Assembly: GCF_003390935.1 (NCBI RefSeq)
Contig: NZ_QNQZ01000002.1
Coordinates: 434,001 to 498,000 of the forward strand
From: Lewinella sp. IMCC34191
GTDB lineage: Bacteria; Bacteroidota; Bacteroidia; Chitinophagales; Saprospiraceae
Direction: 5' to 3'
DNA length: 64,000 nucleotides
The notes beneath the pieces are model-generated. The model made no database searches. It saw nothing but the letters and a program-made list of their open reading frames with translations, and had not been told where the DNA came from. This document shows positions 17,572 through 26,240 of the stretch, in pieces. The stretch's first letter is position 1. Each line of letters opens with the position of its first letter. The position numbers and the translations under genes are program-made.

Positions 17572-20500
17572 TTACCGGCTGATTACGAAGCGGGTAAGTT
17601 GACGCTCTTCGCGGTTAGTCACCTGCAGGGTGTAGGCACCGGGGGCGAAAGCCGTCAGGTCCAGGCGGTACTGGGTGGCCTGCGTGGTTTTTACCTGGTG
17701 GCTGCGTCCGTCGCTGCTGATGATGCGGAGAGTTACCTCGCCCTCAAAATGGGTCGGCAATACGACGTTCAGGAAGTCGTTCGCCGCGGGGTTCGGGAAT
17801 ACACTGACTTGGTCCGTAGTCTGGACGGAGAGCTCGGTCGGGTCCATATCCATTTTATAGCCCGGCTCGCTACCGGGGCAGGCGACCTGCTTCTCGAAGG
17901 AACCAATGTCCCGGATACCGCCGAAGACGGGCTGGTCGATCTGGTCGGCAGAGTTATCGTCCGGATCGCCCATGTCGATGACCGGGCTGGAACAGCGCGG
18001 CTCGTGGGTCATGGTCATGCCGCCGTTATCGGCCAGGGGCATCAGGTCGGCGGACATGCCTTCCTTATCCGTGTCCGTAGCGGGGAACTGGTTCAATTTA
18101 TCCTCACCGATCAGGTTGTAGCCGGCGGAATTGACGGTACTGAAGGCGCTGGCAAAGTCCGGGGCTTTGATAGCCTCGTTGTCGGTTACGATCGTGCCCG
18201 TGATGGTCAGCGTGGCGTAGGGGGTCGCCTGGGCGTAGCCGCCGCCGGCTAGCGCCGTGTTTCCGGTAATCGTCGTGTTGACGAGATCCACCAAGCCGTC
18301 GTTGGCAATACCGCCGCCGGTCACGCCGCCCTTGTTTCCGGATACGGTCGACTGCATGACGGTGAGCGTACCGCCGGTGTTATTGGCAATACCACCGCCA
18401 CCGACCAGGCCTTTACCCGTGACGGCGTTGTTCGAGATGGTGGAAGACTCGATGTCGAGGATGCCGCCGTTGTTGAATACGCCGGCGCCGGCTACGCGGG
18501 TCTTCAGGGAACCGTTGTTGGTGACGGTGTTCCCGAGGATACTGACGCCGGTAATGGTCATCATCGTGCCAGACTGGTTCCAGATACCGCCACCCTCGTT
18601 CGCGGCAATGTTGTTGGTGACGTAGCCGCCCATGAAATCAACGGTGCTCATCATGCCGGTGACGTGGAAGGCGCCGCCGTTGCCGGGTGCGCTGCCGGTC
18701 ATGTTGCCGTCGTAGGTGACGTCCATGGAGGTGTAGCTACCGTCTACGATCTCAACCGCACCGCCGGCACGCTTGGATTGGTTGTTGGTGAACTCACCAC
18801 CGGTGACGGTTACCGAACCGCCGGTGCTGAAGAGTCCGCCGCCGGAGCCGGACGTACCCGTTGCCAGGTTCTGATGCACGTAGGCGTCCTCGACGATCAT
18901 GGTGCCGCCGTTGTTGAACAGGGCTCCGCCACCGTCGTCGGCATCGTCGCCTTCGGCCACGTTGTCGTGGAATTTGACGCCGTAAACGGTCATCGTTCCC
19001 ACGCTATTCCAAAGACCGCCGCCCTCCTGGCCGGCACTGTTGCCACTGACCATACCACCGCTGATGGTAAGGTTGCCGTCACTGCCCACATGGATCGCGC
19101 CACCGTTGCCGGGGGCAAAATTCACGCGGTTATTCTCGAAGTCGGTATCGGTAATCTCTACCATACTGGCGCTGCCGGAAGCATCCTCGATGCCGCCACC
19201 GGCGCGATTAGCCTCGTTCCCGGATACTTCGCTGTCCATGACGGTCAGGGTGGCACCGGTGTTATTCAGGATACCGCCGCCGCTGCCGGCCGTACCGGTG
19301 GCTTTGTTATCCAGAATACGCGCGTTGTCCTTTACGATGATGTTACCGTTGCCGTTGTTGTACAGTCCGCCGCCGCCCTGGTCGGCGTCGTCACCCATGG
19401 CTTCGTTCATCCGGACAAGCGTATTGCTGACCGTAAGGGTGCCGGCTCCGTTCCAGATGCCGCCGCCTTCGGCCCCGGCCTTGTTCATGTCGACGCTACT
19501 GCCGGTGATCATGAGGTCGCCGTCGCTACCGATGTGGATACCGCCGCCGTTACCGGGGGCATTGAAGACCACGTTGTCGTTGATCTTGGAATCGGTGATG
19601 GTCACCATCGAGCCGCTACCCGAAGCATCCTCGATGCCACCGCCGGCCCGGTTGGCTTCGTTGAGGGCAATGCGGGCGTTGCTGATGGTGAGTGTCGCAT
19701 CAATATTGTTCAGAATACCGCCGCCGCTGCCGGAAGTTCCCGTAGCCTTATTGCTTTCGATGGTTACGCCGTCGGACAGGCTAATGGTACCGCCGCCGTT
19801 GTTATACAGCGCGCCGCCGCCCTGGTCGGCGTCGTCACCCATGGCCACGTTGCCGCGGAAAGTGGTGCCGGAGACGGTCAGGGTACCGGTATTGTTCCAG
19901 ATACCGCCGCCTTCGGCGCCGGCTTGATTATCGTTGACGATGCCGCCGGTGACGGATAGGCTGCCGTCACCACCGATGTGGATACCACCGCCGTTGCCGG
20001 GAGTATCGTACACGATGTTGCCGGTAATTTTGGTGTTCATGACCATGAATTCGCTACCGCTGCCGGAAGCGTCCTCGATGCCGCCGCCCGCGCGGTTGGC
20101 TTCGTTGTCGGCGATGCGGCTATCGTAGATCATCAGCGTGGCATCGGTATTATTCAGGATACCGCCGCCGCTGCCGGCCATGCCGGTGGCTTTGTTTTCC
20201 AGTACCTGTACGTTTTCGCTGAGCAGGATGGTTCCGCCACCGTTGTTGTACAGTCCACCGCCGCCCTGGTCGGCCGCGTCGCCCATGGCCACGTTACCGA
20301 AGATGCTGGCGTTGCCCTTTACGGTGAGGGTGCCGGTGTTGTTCCAGATACCGCCACCTTCTGCGCCGGCCTGGTTCTCGTTCACGCGGCCGCCGTCGAC
20401 CGTAAGGCTGCCGTCGCCGCCGATGTGGATGCCGCCACCGTTGCCGGGGGCATTGTAGACGATGTTTTTGTTGACGTAGGAATCGGTGATGGTGAACATG

Positions 20501-21600
20501 CTGCCGCTGCCCGACGCATCCTCGATACCGCCGCCGGCGCGGTTAGCTTCGTTGCCGTTGATGTAGCTGTTCATGATGGTAAGGGTGGCTCCGGTATTAT
20601 TGAGGATACCACCACCGCTTCCGGATAGGCCGGTTGCCTTATTCTCAAAAACACGGGCGCTGTCCCGCAGGATAATGGTGCCGTTGCCATTATTGTAAAG
20701 GCCACCGCCGCCCTGGTCGGCGTCGTCGCCCATGGCTTCGTTCATACGGACCAGCGTATTACTGACCGTCAATGTGCCGGCGCCGTTCCAGATACCGCCG
20801 CCTTCGGCGCCGGCCTTATTCATATCTACGGTACCGCCGGTGATCATGACGTCGCCGTCGCTGCCGATGTGGATGCCACCGCCGTTGCCGGGGGCGTTGT
20901 AGACGATATTGTCATTGATGTTGGTTTCCATGATGGTCACCATCGATCCGCTGCCCGAGGCGTCCTCGATGCCGCCACCGGCGCGATTGGCCTGGTTGTG
21001 CCGGATCCAGGAGTAGGCTACCTCGAGTGTACCGCCCGGTGCGTTCAGAATAGCGCCACCGGAACCCTGGCGGCCCAGGGCGGTATTGTTGGCCATGAAG
21101 GAGTTGGTCATGGTGAAGGTTCCTTCGTTATAGACGGCCCCGCCGCCGCGGTCTGAACGGCCGCCGAAGGCGACGCATTCGTCCACCTGCACGCCGTCAA
21201 TCATCAGACTTGCTCCGGCGCGCACGCGGATGCCACCGCCGATAAAGGCGCGTCCGTTGTAAATTTTGAGGTCGTGGATCATGACCGTAGCGCCGTTCAG
21301 AATGGAAAAAGCCCGCGTCATTCCGCTGCCACTGATCATAGTCATTTTCCGGCCGTTCCCCCGGATGGTCAGGTCTTTGCGGATGTCGATCACACTCATC
21401 AGGCCGATGGACCGACCGTTTGTTTGCGAGCCAAAGACGATCTCGTCGCCCGACGCGGCCATCATTACGGCTGCTCGAAGACTTCCCTCCCCCGAATCGG
21501 CGGTCGAGGTCACGGTAATCGTGGCGGCCAGCAGCAGTGGCCCCGTAAAGAGGCCCAGCATTATGGCCAGTAAAAATTTGTAATGGTAGTTGTGTTGCAT
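17572..21600 (-). CDS. giant T9SS-secreted beta-helix repeat protein
   Basis: The protein is about 1342 aa from the ATG at 21600. This start puts a signal peptide (YKFLLAIMLGLFTGPLLLAA) at the N-terminus; the frame is open 12 codons further up. After a short STADSGEGSLRAAV segment comes a right-handed beta-helix rich in GGG(I/L)xNN turns. It is built from about six tandem units of roughly 148 residues that share GGGIEDASGSGS and NAPGNGGGIHIG. Near the end is a choice-of-anchor Q-type segment (SSPVIDMGDPDDNSADQIDQ) and a type IX sorting tail (VFPNPAANDFLNV...QLTRFVISR). It is probably a cell-surface adhesin-like or carbohydrate-interacting protein; no catalytic motif is visible. Confidence 0.9.
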   Translation of the reverse strand: MQHNYHYKFLLAIMLGLFTGPLLLAATITVTSTADSGEGSLRAAVMMAASGDEIVFGSQTNGRSIGLMSVIDIRKDLTIRGNGRKMTMISGSGMTRAFSILNGATVMIHDLKIYNGRAFIGGGIRVRAGASLMIDGVQVDECVAFGGRSDRGGGAVYNEGTFTMTNSFMANNTALGRQGSGGAILNAPGGTLEVAYSWIRHNQANRAGGGIEDASGSGSMVTIMETNINDNIVYNAPGNGGGIHIGSDGDVMITGGTVDMNKAGAEGGGIWNGAGTLTVSNTLVRMNEAMGDDADQGGGGLYNNGNGTIILRDSARVFENKATGLSGSGGGILNNTGATLTIMNSYINGNEANRAGGGIEDASGSGSMFTITDSYVNKNIVYNAPGNGGGIHIGGDGSLTVDGGRVNENQAGAEGGGIWNNTGTLTVKGNASIFGNVAMGDAADQGGGGLYNNGGGTILLSENVQVLENKATGMAGSGGGILNNTDATLMIYDSRIADNEANRAGGGIEDASGSGSEFMVMNTKITGNIVYDTPGNGGGIHIGGDGSLSVTGGIVNDNQAGAEGGGIWNNTGTLTVSGTTFRGNVAMGDDADQGGGALYNNGGGTISLSDGVTIESNKATGTSGSGGGILNNIDATLTISNARIALNEANRAGGGIEDASGSGSMVTITDSKINDNVVFNAPGNGGGIHIGSDGDLMITGSSVDMNKAGAEGGGIWNGAGTLTVSNTLVRMNEAMGDDADQGGGGLYNNGNGNIIVKDNARILDNKATGTAGSGGGILNNTGATLTVMDSEVSGNEANRAGGGIEDASGSASMVEITDTDFENNRVNFAPGNGGAIHVGSDGNLTISGGMVSGNSAGQEGGGLWNSVGTMTVYGVKFHDNVAEGDDADDGGGALFNNGGTMIVEDAYVHQNLATGTSGSGGGLFSTGGSVTVTGGEFTNNQSKRAGGAVEIVDGSYTSMDVTYDGNMTGSAPGNGGAFHVTGMMSTVDFMGGYVTNNIAANEGGGIWNQSGTMMTITGVSILGNTVTNNGSLKTRVAGAGVFNNGGILDIESSTISNNAVTGKGLVGGGGIANNTGGTLTVMQSTVSGNKGGVTGGGIANDGLVDLVNTTITGNTALAGGGYAQATPYATLTITGTIVTDNEAIKAPDFASAFSTVNSAGYNLIGEDKLNQFPATDTDKEGMSADLMPLADNGGMTMTHEPRCSSPVIDMGDPDDNSADQIDQPVFGGIRDIGSFEKQVACPGSEPGYKMDMDPTELSVQTTDQVSVFPNPAANDFLNVVLPTHFEGEVTLRIISSDGRSHQVKTTQATQYRLDLTAFAPGAYTLQVTNREERQLTRFVISR
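18410..21066 (-). repeat. tandem ~444-bp coding repeats (six units)
   Basis: Units begin at about 21066, 20622, 20175, 19731, 19287 and 18849 on the minus strand, marked each time by a Gly-Ser-Gly-Gly motif. Spacing is 438-447 bases, always a multiple of three. The first five are very alike and the sixth is degenerate. Similarity at DNA level makes unequal recombination likely. Confidence 0.9.
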
Positions 21601-21639
21601 AGTTCTATGTTGGGATTTGCGACAGCGGTGTGGCATCGC

Positions 21640-21832
21640 GGATTAAAAGCTTACGATCGACATACGTAAGCTTTACCCAACTTAGTTCTGTTAAAATGCA
21701 GGCATTCAGGCAATAATTTTTTTATCACCCAAAAGAGTCGCCTTAAACGTAGTAACAATATACTTCCGTACAAATATTCTGCTAAATCCCTCAAAATCGA
21801 GCGCTCGAATACCCGTTATCACCGGCTGTTGC
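21640..21832. other. non-coding stretch upstream of the beta-helix gene
   Basis: Together with the hairpin element this makes about 360 bases without a gene. It is AT-rich with T-runs and should contain the promoter of the giant protein gene. I see no clean TAnnTTTG box on the minus strand. Confidence 0.35.
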
Positions 21833-22001
21833 TTAATAGACTTGTTGCGACCTCACCCTTTCGGCTGCACTCGGCAAATTTTGTCCTGCGCGGCGTTAAA
21901 ATGCTCGCCGATGCTGCCGGCATCGCCTCCGCTCTTCGTCTTGCTCAGAACAGAATTTGCTATCGTTCGCTCAAAAAGCGAACCCACAACAAGTCTAATA
22001 A
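21833..22001. repeat. MITE-like long imperfect hairpin element
   Basis: The 15-base arms at 21833-21847 and 21987-22001 are inverted copies with one mismatch (perfect core AGACTTGTTG/CAACAAGTCT). Inside them a second pair of 15-base arms (GCAAATTTTGTCCTG and its near complement in the CAGAACAGAATTTGC segment) and an apical CGATGC/GCATCG pair let the whole 169 bp fold into one long hairpin. A small extra hairpin (TTCGCTCAAAAAGCGAA) sits on one side. The right arm includes the stop codon of the von Willebrand-type gene. No transposase is encoded. Confidence 0.6.
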
Positions 22002-24085
22002 TTCCCCGACCAACGGCGCAATCCCCACTCGGCGGCAAAGAGCAAAAAGAGGAGGGCAAAAATGCCTTTGAGGTTAAGGACGGACCGGGTATTGATGGTC
22101 TCGAAAAGCACCGGCTTGGCTACGCCGCTGGCATCCAGGCGATCCGCGATCGTACTGAGTTGACCGGGGAAGAGTAGCTCGCCCCCGTAGCGTTCGCTGA
22201 GCTGGCGCAGCAGTCCGTGGTCGGCTTCCAGCACGTAGCGTTCTACCTCGACGGCCTGGACACTGAATCGACCGTCGCTGATCAACTGCTCCCCTCCGTC
22301 GCTTACCCGCGCCCGATAGGTATAATTGCCAACCGGTAGCGTACCGGCATCCAGGGTGTACGCATTGGATGTCCGACTGAAGGTGTAGTTGTACTCCCGG
22401 TCATCCGCCCCGGTTACGACCACGGTTGCTTCGGGGCCGTTGACCAGTTCGTAGCTACTGTTGTAGAGCTCGGCATCCAGCCGGACGGGTTCGTTTTCAT
22501 CGAAGATGTTCTCACCGGTCGTAACCCGGAACCGCCGCTTATCGTCCTGTACGGTCAGGTACTGGGTAAGCTGGCTGATCAGTTCGTCGAAGCGCTCGTG
22601 GTCACCGTATTCCAGGTAGTCAAACAGTCGCCACTGCCAGAGGCCGGAGGCTGCCAGAACACCGGTCCGCCGGCCGCGGCTTTCGCCTACTACGAGCAGG
22701 GGGTATTCCGTATCCACCCGGCCGATCCGTTGCCGGAACAGCACTTGAGCGCCCGGTCCGACGGAAAAGGTGCCGAATGGCGCGGAGAGCGGCGGATAGG
22801 TGGGAACCGCCTGGAGCAGGTCGTCACTTAGGGTAAAGGCGTTAAAGTTGGGCGCCAGCCTTCCGGTTACTTCGTTGCCATCTACCTGCGCTCCGCCGCC
22901 CTGAAAAACCAGCAGATCCTGCGCCGCGTTAGCGAGCGCGGCGGGCATGGCCGGTCCGGTAACGAACAAGGTGGGGACTTCCTCTTGCCGCAAGACGTCA
23001 AGGACCGGGCTAACCCGATTAACTACGGATGGAAGATGGTGCAAAATGACCAGATCAAAGTCTGCCGCACTGCCCGTAAAGTCTGCTGCATAAGCGACTT
23101 CCACTTCGTTGTTCCGTCCGGTCACGAGTGCCTGCCGTAACGCACCAATGTCCGGGTGGGGCGCCTCGGCCAAGATGAGAATCCGTTGTCGGGCATCCAG
23201 CACGTCGACGAAGATGTCGCGCTGGTTATTGGCGGTCGTCAGTTCATTGCCGATGTCGGTGACCGCGATTCGGTAACGCTGTACCCCTGGCCGGTCGGCA
23301 TCAAGGACCACTTCCCGGGTGGTGAAGAAGTCCTGGTTTTCGATGGCTATTTGCTCGTTACGGAGCACGGCGTTGCCCCCCTCCCCTACCCGGCTCACGC
23401 TGAGTCGGGTCGTTTCTCCCGCGGCATTGCGGGCGCGTACGTCGATTTGGATGGAGAACTGATCGTCCAGGTAGGCGATGCGGTTGTGGAACACGCGGCT
23501 GACCAGCAGGTCGCGGCGGCGGGTAGTGTCTCCCAGGCCCACCGTGTAAACCGGGGCGGGCAGGGCGAAGTCGCGGTAGGCGGGATTGGCTCCCTGGTTG
23601 TAGATGCCATCCGTGGCCAGAATTACCGCACCCAGGTTCTGGGTACCGTATACATCGCCGATCTCGTTGAGGACGGCGTCCAGGTTCGTCTGTTTATCCT
23701 GAAAGGTAAGCGCGCCGTTTTCCCGCAGTTCGCTGCCGAAGGTATATTCCACTACCCGGTAGCGGTCCGCGAGGGATTCCCGGAGCTGCGACCATTCTTC
23801 CGCGTAGGCTACGGTGTCGGTTTCCAGTCCGACCGACTCACTGACGTCCTGCGCCATGACGATGATGGGTTCCTGGCGGTCCGTATCGATGTAGCGTAAC
23901 AGCGGGGCCAACAACAGGGCCGCCAGCAGGCTATAGCCCAGGAAGCGAAGGACGGCCATGCCCGCCACCAGCGGGCGGGATGCGGAGAGCGGGGCGCGAA
24001 AGTAGAGCAGGGTAGCGACCGCCAGTCCCGCCAGTGCACAAAGCGCGAGGTACCAAACGGGATAGGTGAAGGAAATATCTTGCAT
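21995..24085 (-). CDS. membrane protein with von Willebrand factor A domain
   Basis: The 696-aa protein has two N-terminal membrane helices (about residues 9-28 and 43-63) and a VWA-like domain. That domain has a MIDAS-type DVSES motif at residues 80-84 and a later ATDG. A central glutamine-amidotransferase-like segment (ILILAEAPHPDIGALRQAL) is followed by a long beta-rich part and a C-terminal helix (GIFALLFLLFAAEWGL). The layout matches a family of large Bacteroidota membrane proteins related to BatA/BatB, whose function is not known. It starts five bases after the response-regulator gene and must share its message. Its last codons lie inside the right arm of a hairpin repeat, so the native C-terminus may have been altered by insertion. 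Confidence 0.75.
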   Translation of the reverse strand: MQDISFTYPVWYLALCALAGLAVATLLYFRAPLSASRPLVAGMAVLRFLGYSLLAALLLAPLLRYIDTDRQEPIIVMAQDVSESVGLETDTVAYAEEWSQLRESLADRYRVVEYTFGSELRENGALTFQDKQTNLDAVLNEIGDVYGTQNLGAVILATDGIYNQGANPAYRDFALPAPVYTVGLGDTTRRRDLLVSRVFHNRIAYLDDQFSIQIDVRARNAAGETTRLSVSRVGEGGNAVLRNEQIAIENQDFFTTREVVLDADRPGVQRYRIAVTDIGNELTTANNQRDIFVDVLDARQRILILAEAPHPDIGALRQALVTGRNNEVEVAYAADFTGSAADFDLVILHHLPSVVNRVSPVLDVLRQEEVPTLFVTGPAMPAALANAAQDLLVFQGGGAQVDGNEVTGRLAPNFNAFTLSDDLLQAVPTYPPLSAPFGTFSVGPGAQVLFRQRIGRVDTEYPLLVVGESRGRRTGVLAASGLWQWRLFDYLEYGDHERFDELISQLTQYLTVQDDKRRFRVTTGENIFDENEPVRLDAELYNSSYELVNGPEATVVVTGADDREYNYTFSRTSNAYTLDAGTLPVGNYTYRARVSDGGEQLISDGRFSVQAVEVERYVLEADHGLLRQLSERYGGELLFPGQLSTIADRLDASGVAKPVLFETINTRSVLNLKGIFALLFLLFAAEWGLRRWSGNY
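22884..22901 (+). repeat. copy of the ACCTGCGCTCC motif, inside the VWA-domain gene
   Basis: The full 18-base form ACCTGCGCTCCGCCGCCC, antisense to the coding frame, where it encodes Gly-Gly-Gly-Ala-Gln-Val. The other in-gene copy is at 15293-15310. Confidence 0.6.
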
Positions 24086-24090
24086 TAAAA

Positions 24091-24774
24091 TTACTCAACG
24101 AACTTATACCCAACGCCGCGCACGCTCAGAAAGTGGGCGGGATTCTTCGGGTCTTTTTCGAAGTATTTGCGGAACGACAAAATGAAGTTGTCGATCGTGC
24201 GGGTGCTGGGATAGACGTCGTACCCCCAAACCGACTGGAGAATCTGCTGCCGGCTCACGACTTCTCCGCGGCGCTCCGTTAGTAGCTTGAGCAGCATAGC
24301 CTCCTTCTTGGTGAGCGTGAAGGAACCCTGGTTGCCCTCGGCCTCGTAGGTCGCGAAGTTGACGCGGTTATTGCCGAAGGTAAAGCGTTCGGGCTGGACA
24401 TCGGGGGACTTGCTCGTCCGCTCGATCAGGCGGTTGACGCGTAGCAGCAGTTCCTCGAATACGAAGGGCTTGGTCAGGTAGTCGTCGGCGCCTTTCTTCA
24501 GTCCCTGAATGCGGTCCTGTGCCTGATCCTTGGCGGTGAGAAAGATGATCGGGGTATCGCGGTTGGTGAGCCGGATCTGCTCGACGACCTGGAAGCCGTT
24601 CACCTCGGGGAGCATGACGTCCACGATCATGATATCGAAATGCTGCTCCTCGGCGTGCTTGAGGGCCAGCCGGCCGTTCTCGGCGGTGACGACCTCGAAG
24701 TCTTCCATTTCAAAATTTAGCTTGACGGTCTCGCGGATATTCTCTTCGTCCTCAACCAACAGGATGCGCAGCAT
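24091..24774 (-). CDS. OmpR/PhoB-family response regulator
   Basis: The 227-aa protein has a receiver domain (residues 1-120) with acidic pocket Glu8-Asp9, phospho-acceptor Asp52 in IVDVMLPEVNG, Thr in FLTAKD and Lys in YLTKPF. A winged-helix DNA-binding domain follows (TLTKKEAMLLKLLTERRGEVVSRQQIL...RTIDNFILSFRKYFE). The frame is open further upstream, but the ATG at 24774 starts exactly at the conserved MLRILLVEDE and avoids overlap with the divergent methyltransferase gene. No histidine kinase lies beside it; the next gene in the operon is the VWA-domain membrane protein, an unusual partner. Confidence 0.92.
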   Translation of the reverse strand: MLRILLVEDEENIRETVKLNFEMEDFEVVTAENGRLALKHAEEQHFDIMIVDVMLPEVNGFQVVEQIRLTNRDTPIIFLTAKDQAQDRIQGLKKGADDYLTKPFVFEELLLRVNRLIERTSKSPDVQPERFTFGNNRVNFATYEAEGNQGSFTLTKKEAMLLKLLTERRGEVVSRQQILQSVWGYDVYPSTRTIDNFILSFRKYFEKDPKNPAHFLSVRGVGYKFVE

Positions 24775-24888
24775 ACGGGCGTACTTTAGCAGTTGGTACA
24801 AACGGTGGGTCCTAATGGTTGCGGGGATCATTATCGACCTTATGGGTGAATTTTGCGTTCTTTGTACCATCCGCGCCGACGCATCGCT

Positions 24889-25440
24889 ATGAATAACTGG
24901 AACTTCTTCCGGGAAGCCTTGAAAAACTTTCGCTCTACCGGCGCCATCGCCCGGGCCTCCCCGGCCCTGATCAAGCACCTCATCGGTTCCATTCCCTCGG
25001 ACCGCCCCCTTACCGTCGTGGAACTAGGTCCCGGGGAAGGTTGCGTCACCCGCGCTTTGCTCGACATCCTGCATCCCGGGAGTACGCTGACGGCCTTCGA
25101 GATCAACCACACCTTCGTCCAACGACTGCACATAATTCAGGATCCCCGGCTTCGGGTGATCGCCAGCGGGGCCGATCGCCTGACGGAGCACTTTGCTCCC
25201 GCTTCGGTGGATTACGTCGTCTCGAGCTTACCGCTCAGCATGATCGACCAATCCGTAAAACAGCGAATCATCCGGCAGTCACAGGATGTGCTCACCCCGG
25301 CCGGTGCGTTTTTACAGTACCAGTACGCGCTGCAGGACTACGGCCTGCTGAAGGATAGCTTTTCGAACGTATCGGTGCGCTTTACGCTGGCGAATTTGCC
25401 GCCCGCTTTTGTGTATAGTTGTTCTTTGGGGATGCTTTAG
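24889..25440 (+). CDS. small SAM-dependent methyltransferase (phospholipid N-methyltransferase-like)
   Basis: The 183-aa protein has SAM-binding motif I VVELGPGEGCVTRAL near residue 43, an acidic residue after strand 2 (TAFEINHTF) and a VVSSLPLSMI motif corresponding to the active-site region. The N-terminus FFREALKNFRSTGAIARASPALIKHL is typical of the PmtA-like group, which methylates phosphatidylethanolamine or other small substrates. The ATG at 24889 was chosen over an upstream in-frame codon because it aligns with the paralogue at 51300. It is transcribed away from the response-regulator gene with a shared promoter region. Confidence 0.75.
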   Translation: MNNWNFFREALKNFRSTGAIARASPALIKHLIGSIPSDRPLTVVELGPGEGCVTRALLDILHPGSTLTAFEINHTFVQRLHIIQDPRLRVIASGADRLTEHFAPASVDYVVSSLPLSMIDQSVKQRIIRQSQDVLTPAGAFLQYQYALQDYGLLKDSFSNVSVRFTLANLPPAFVYSCSLGML

Positions 25441-25464
25441 GGAGAGAGCGGAGGAAGCCGGTGG

Positions 25465-26100
25465 CTACTTAATCACCACATTTTCGATGACAACGTCCTG
25501 TAACGGCCGGTCGTAGGCACCGGTTTCGACTTCGGCGATCTTCTCAATGACGTCCATGCCGCTGATCACTTCGCCGAAGACCGTATAATCCTGATCGAGG
25601 TCGGGGCGGCCGCCGATGCCTTTGTAGGCCTCACGCTGGGCTTCGTTGTACTGGATGCCTTTTCGCCGCTCGATGTTATCCAGGGAGTTGTCGGTCTGTA
25701 GTTGGCCGGTCACGATGTAAAACTGGGAGCCGCTGCTGCGGCGCTCGGGATTGACGTTGTCGGGGGTGCGGGCGGCGGCGACGGCGCCGTGAAGATGAGG
25801 GGCACCGATCTCGGCGTCGATTTCATAGCCGGGGCCGCCCATGCCGAGGGGCCGATCGGCTGCGGCGCCTTTGCTCTCGGGGTCGCCGGCCTGGACCATA
25901 AAGCCGGGGATTACGCGGTGGAAGAGCGTACCATTATAAAAGCCTTCCTCGGCCAGTTTCACGAAGTTTTCGGTGTGGCCGGCCGTTTCGGGGTAGAGGA
26001 GGATCTCTACGTCGCCCAAGTTGGTTTGGAGGACGGCGTGGGTGTTGCTTTCCTGACAGGCGGTAAGGGTGAGAAATAGGACAACAATGACTAAACGCAT
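25465..26100 (-). CDS. peptidyl-prolyl cis-trans isomerase, cyclophilin lipoprotein
   Basis: The 211-aa protein has a lipoprotein signal peptide (MRLVIVVLFLTLTAC, lipidated Cys15) and a complete cyclophilin domain. The catalytic region is FHRVIPGFMVQAGDP and the substrate pocket GSQFYIV. It speeds proline isomerisation in proteins crossing or residing in the periplasm or inner surface of the outer membrane. The start at 26100 gives the signal peptide directly; an upstream in-frame extension would bury it. The gene is divergent from the MBOAT gene. Confidence 0.92.
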   Translation of the reverse strand: MRLVIVVLFLTLTACQESNTHAVLQTNLGDVEILLYPETAGHTENFVKLAEEGFYNGTLFHRVIPGFMVQAGDPESKGAAADRPLGMGGPGYEIDAEIGAPHLHGAVAAARTPDNVNPERRSSGSQFYIVTGQLQTDNSLDNIERRKGIQYNEAQREAYKGIGGRPDLDQDYTVFGEVISGMDVIEKIAEVETGAYDRPLQDVVIENVVIK

Positions 26101-26123
26101 AGAAAGGATAGTTGCGGCGTGGG

Positions 26124-26131
26124 CTAAGGTA
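26124..26131 (-). promoter_or_regulatory. -7-like box for the cyclophilin gene
   Basis: Minus-strand TACCTTAG, one base off TAnnTTTG, 23 bases upstream of the start codon. Confidence 0.35.
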
Positions 26132-26142
26132 GTACTAACTTG

Positions 26143-26150
26143 TATATTTG
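26143..26150 (+). promoter_or_regulatory. -7 box for the MBOAT gene
   Basis: TATATTTG, a full TAnnTTTG match, about 90 bases upstream of the MBOAT start and 12 bases from the opposite-facing cyclophilin box. Confidence 0.5.
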
Positions 26151-26240
26151 AACTTTCCGGTGGACGGTCCTTAGGTGTAATATGCCCTAGCAACGGCCAG
26201 CTTCCCGGTTTACTTAGGTGATTTTCCGTAGTCGTAGTCC

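Noticed and set aside
18664-19959. 431-aa open frame antisense to the beta-helix gene
   Set aside because: It is the mirror of Gly-rich repeats; the sense strand has a signal peptide and sorting tail, and the antisense product is a repetitive Ala/Gly/Val string.
20000-21100. Regular DNA repeats considered as a CRISPR array
   Set aside because: Units are ~444 bases, in-frame coding and without unique spacers.
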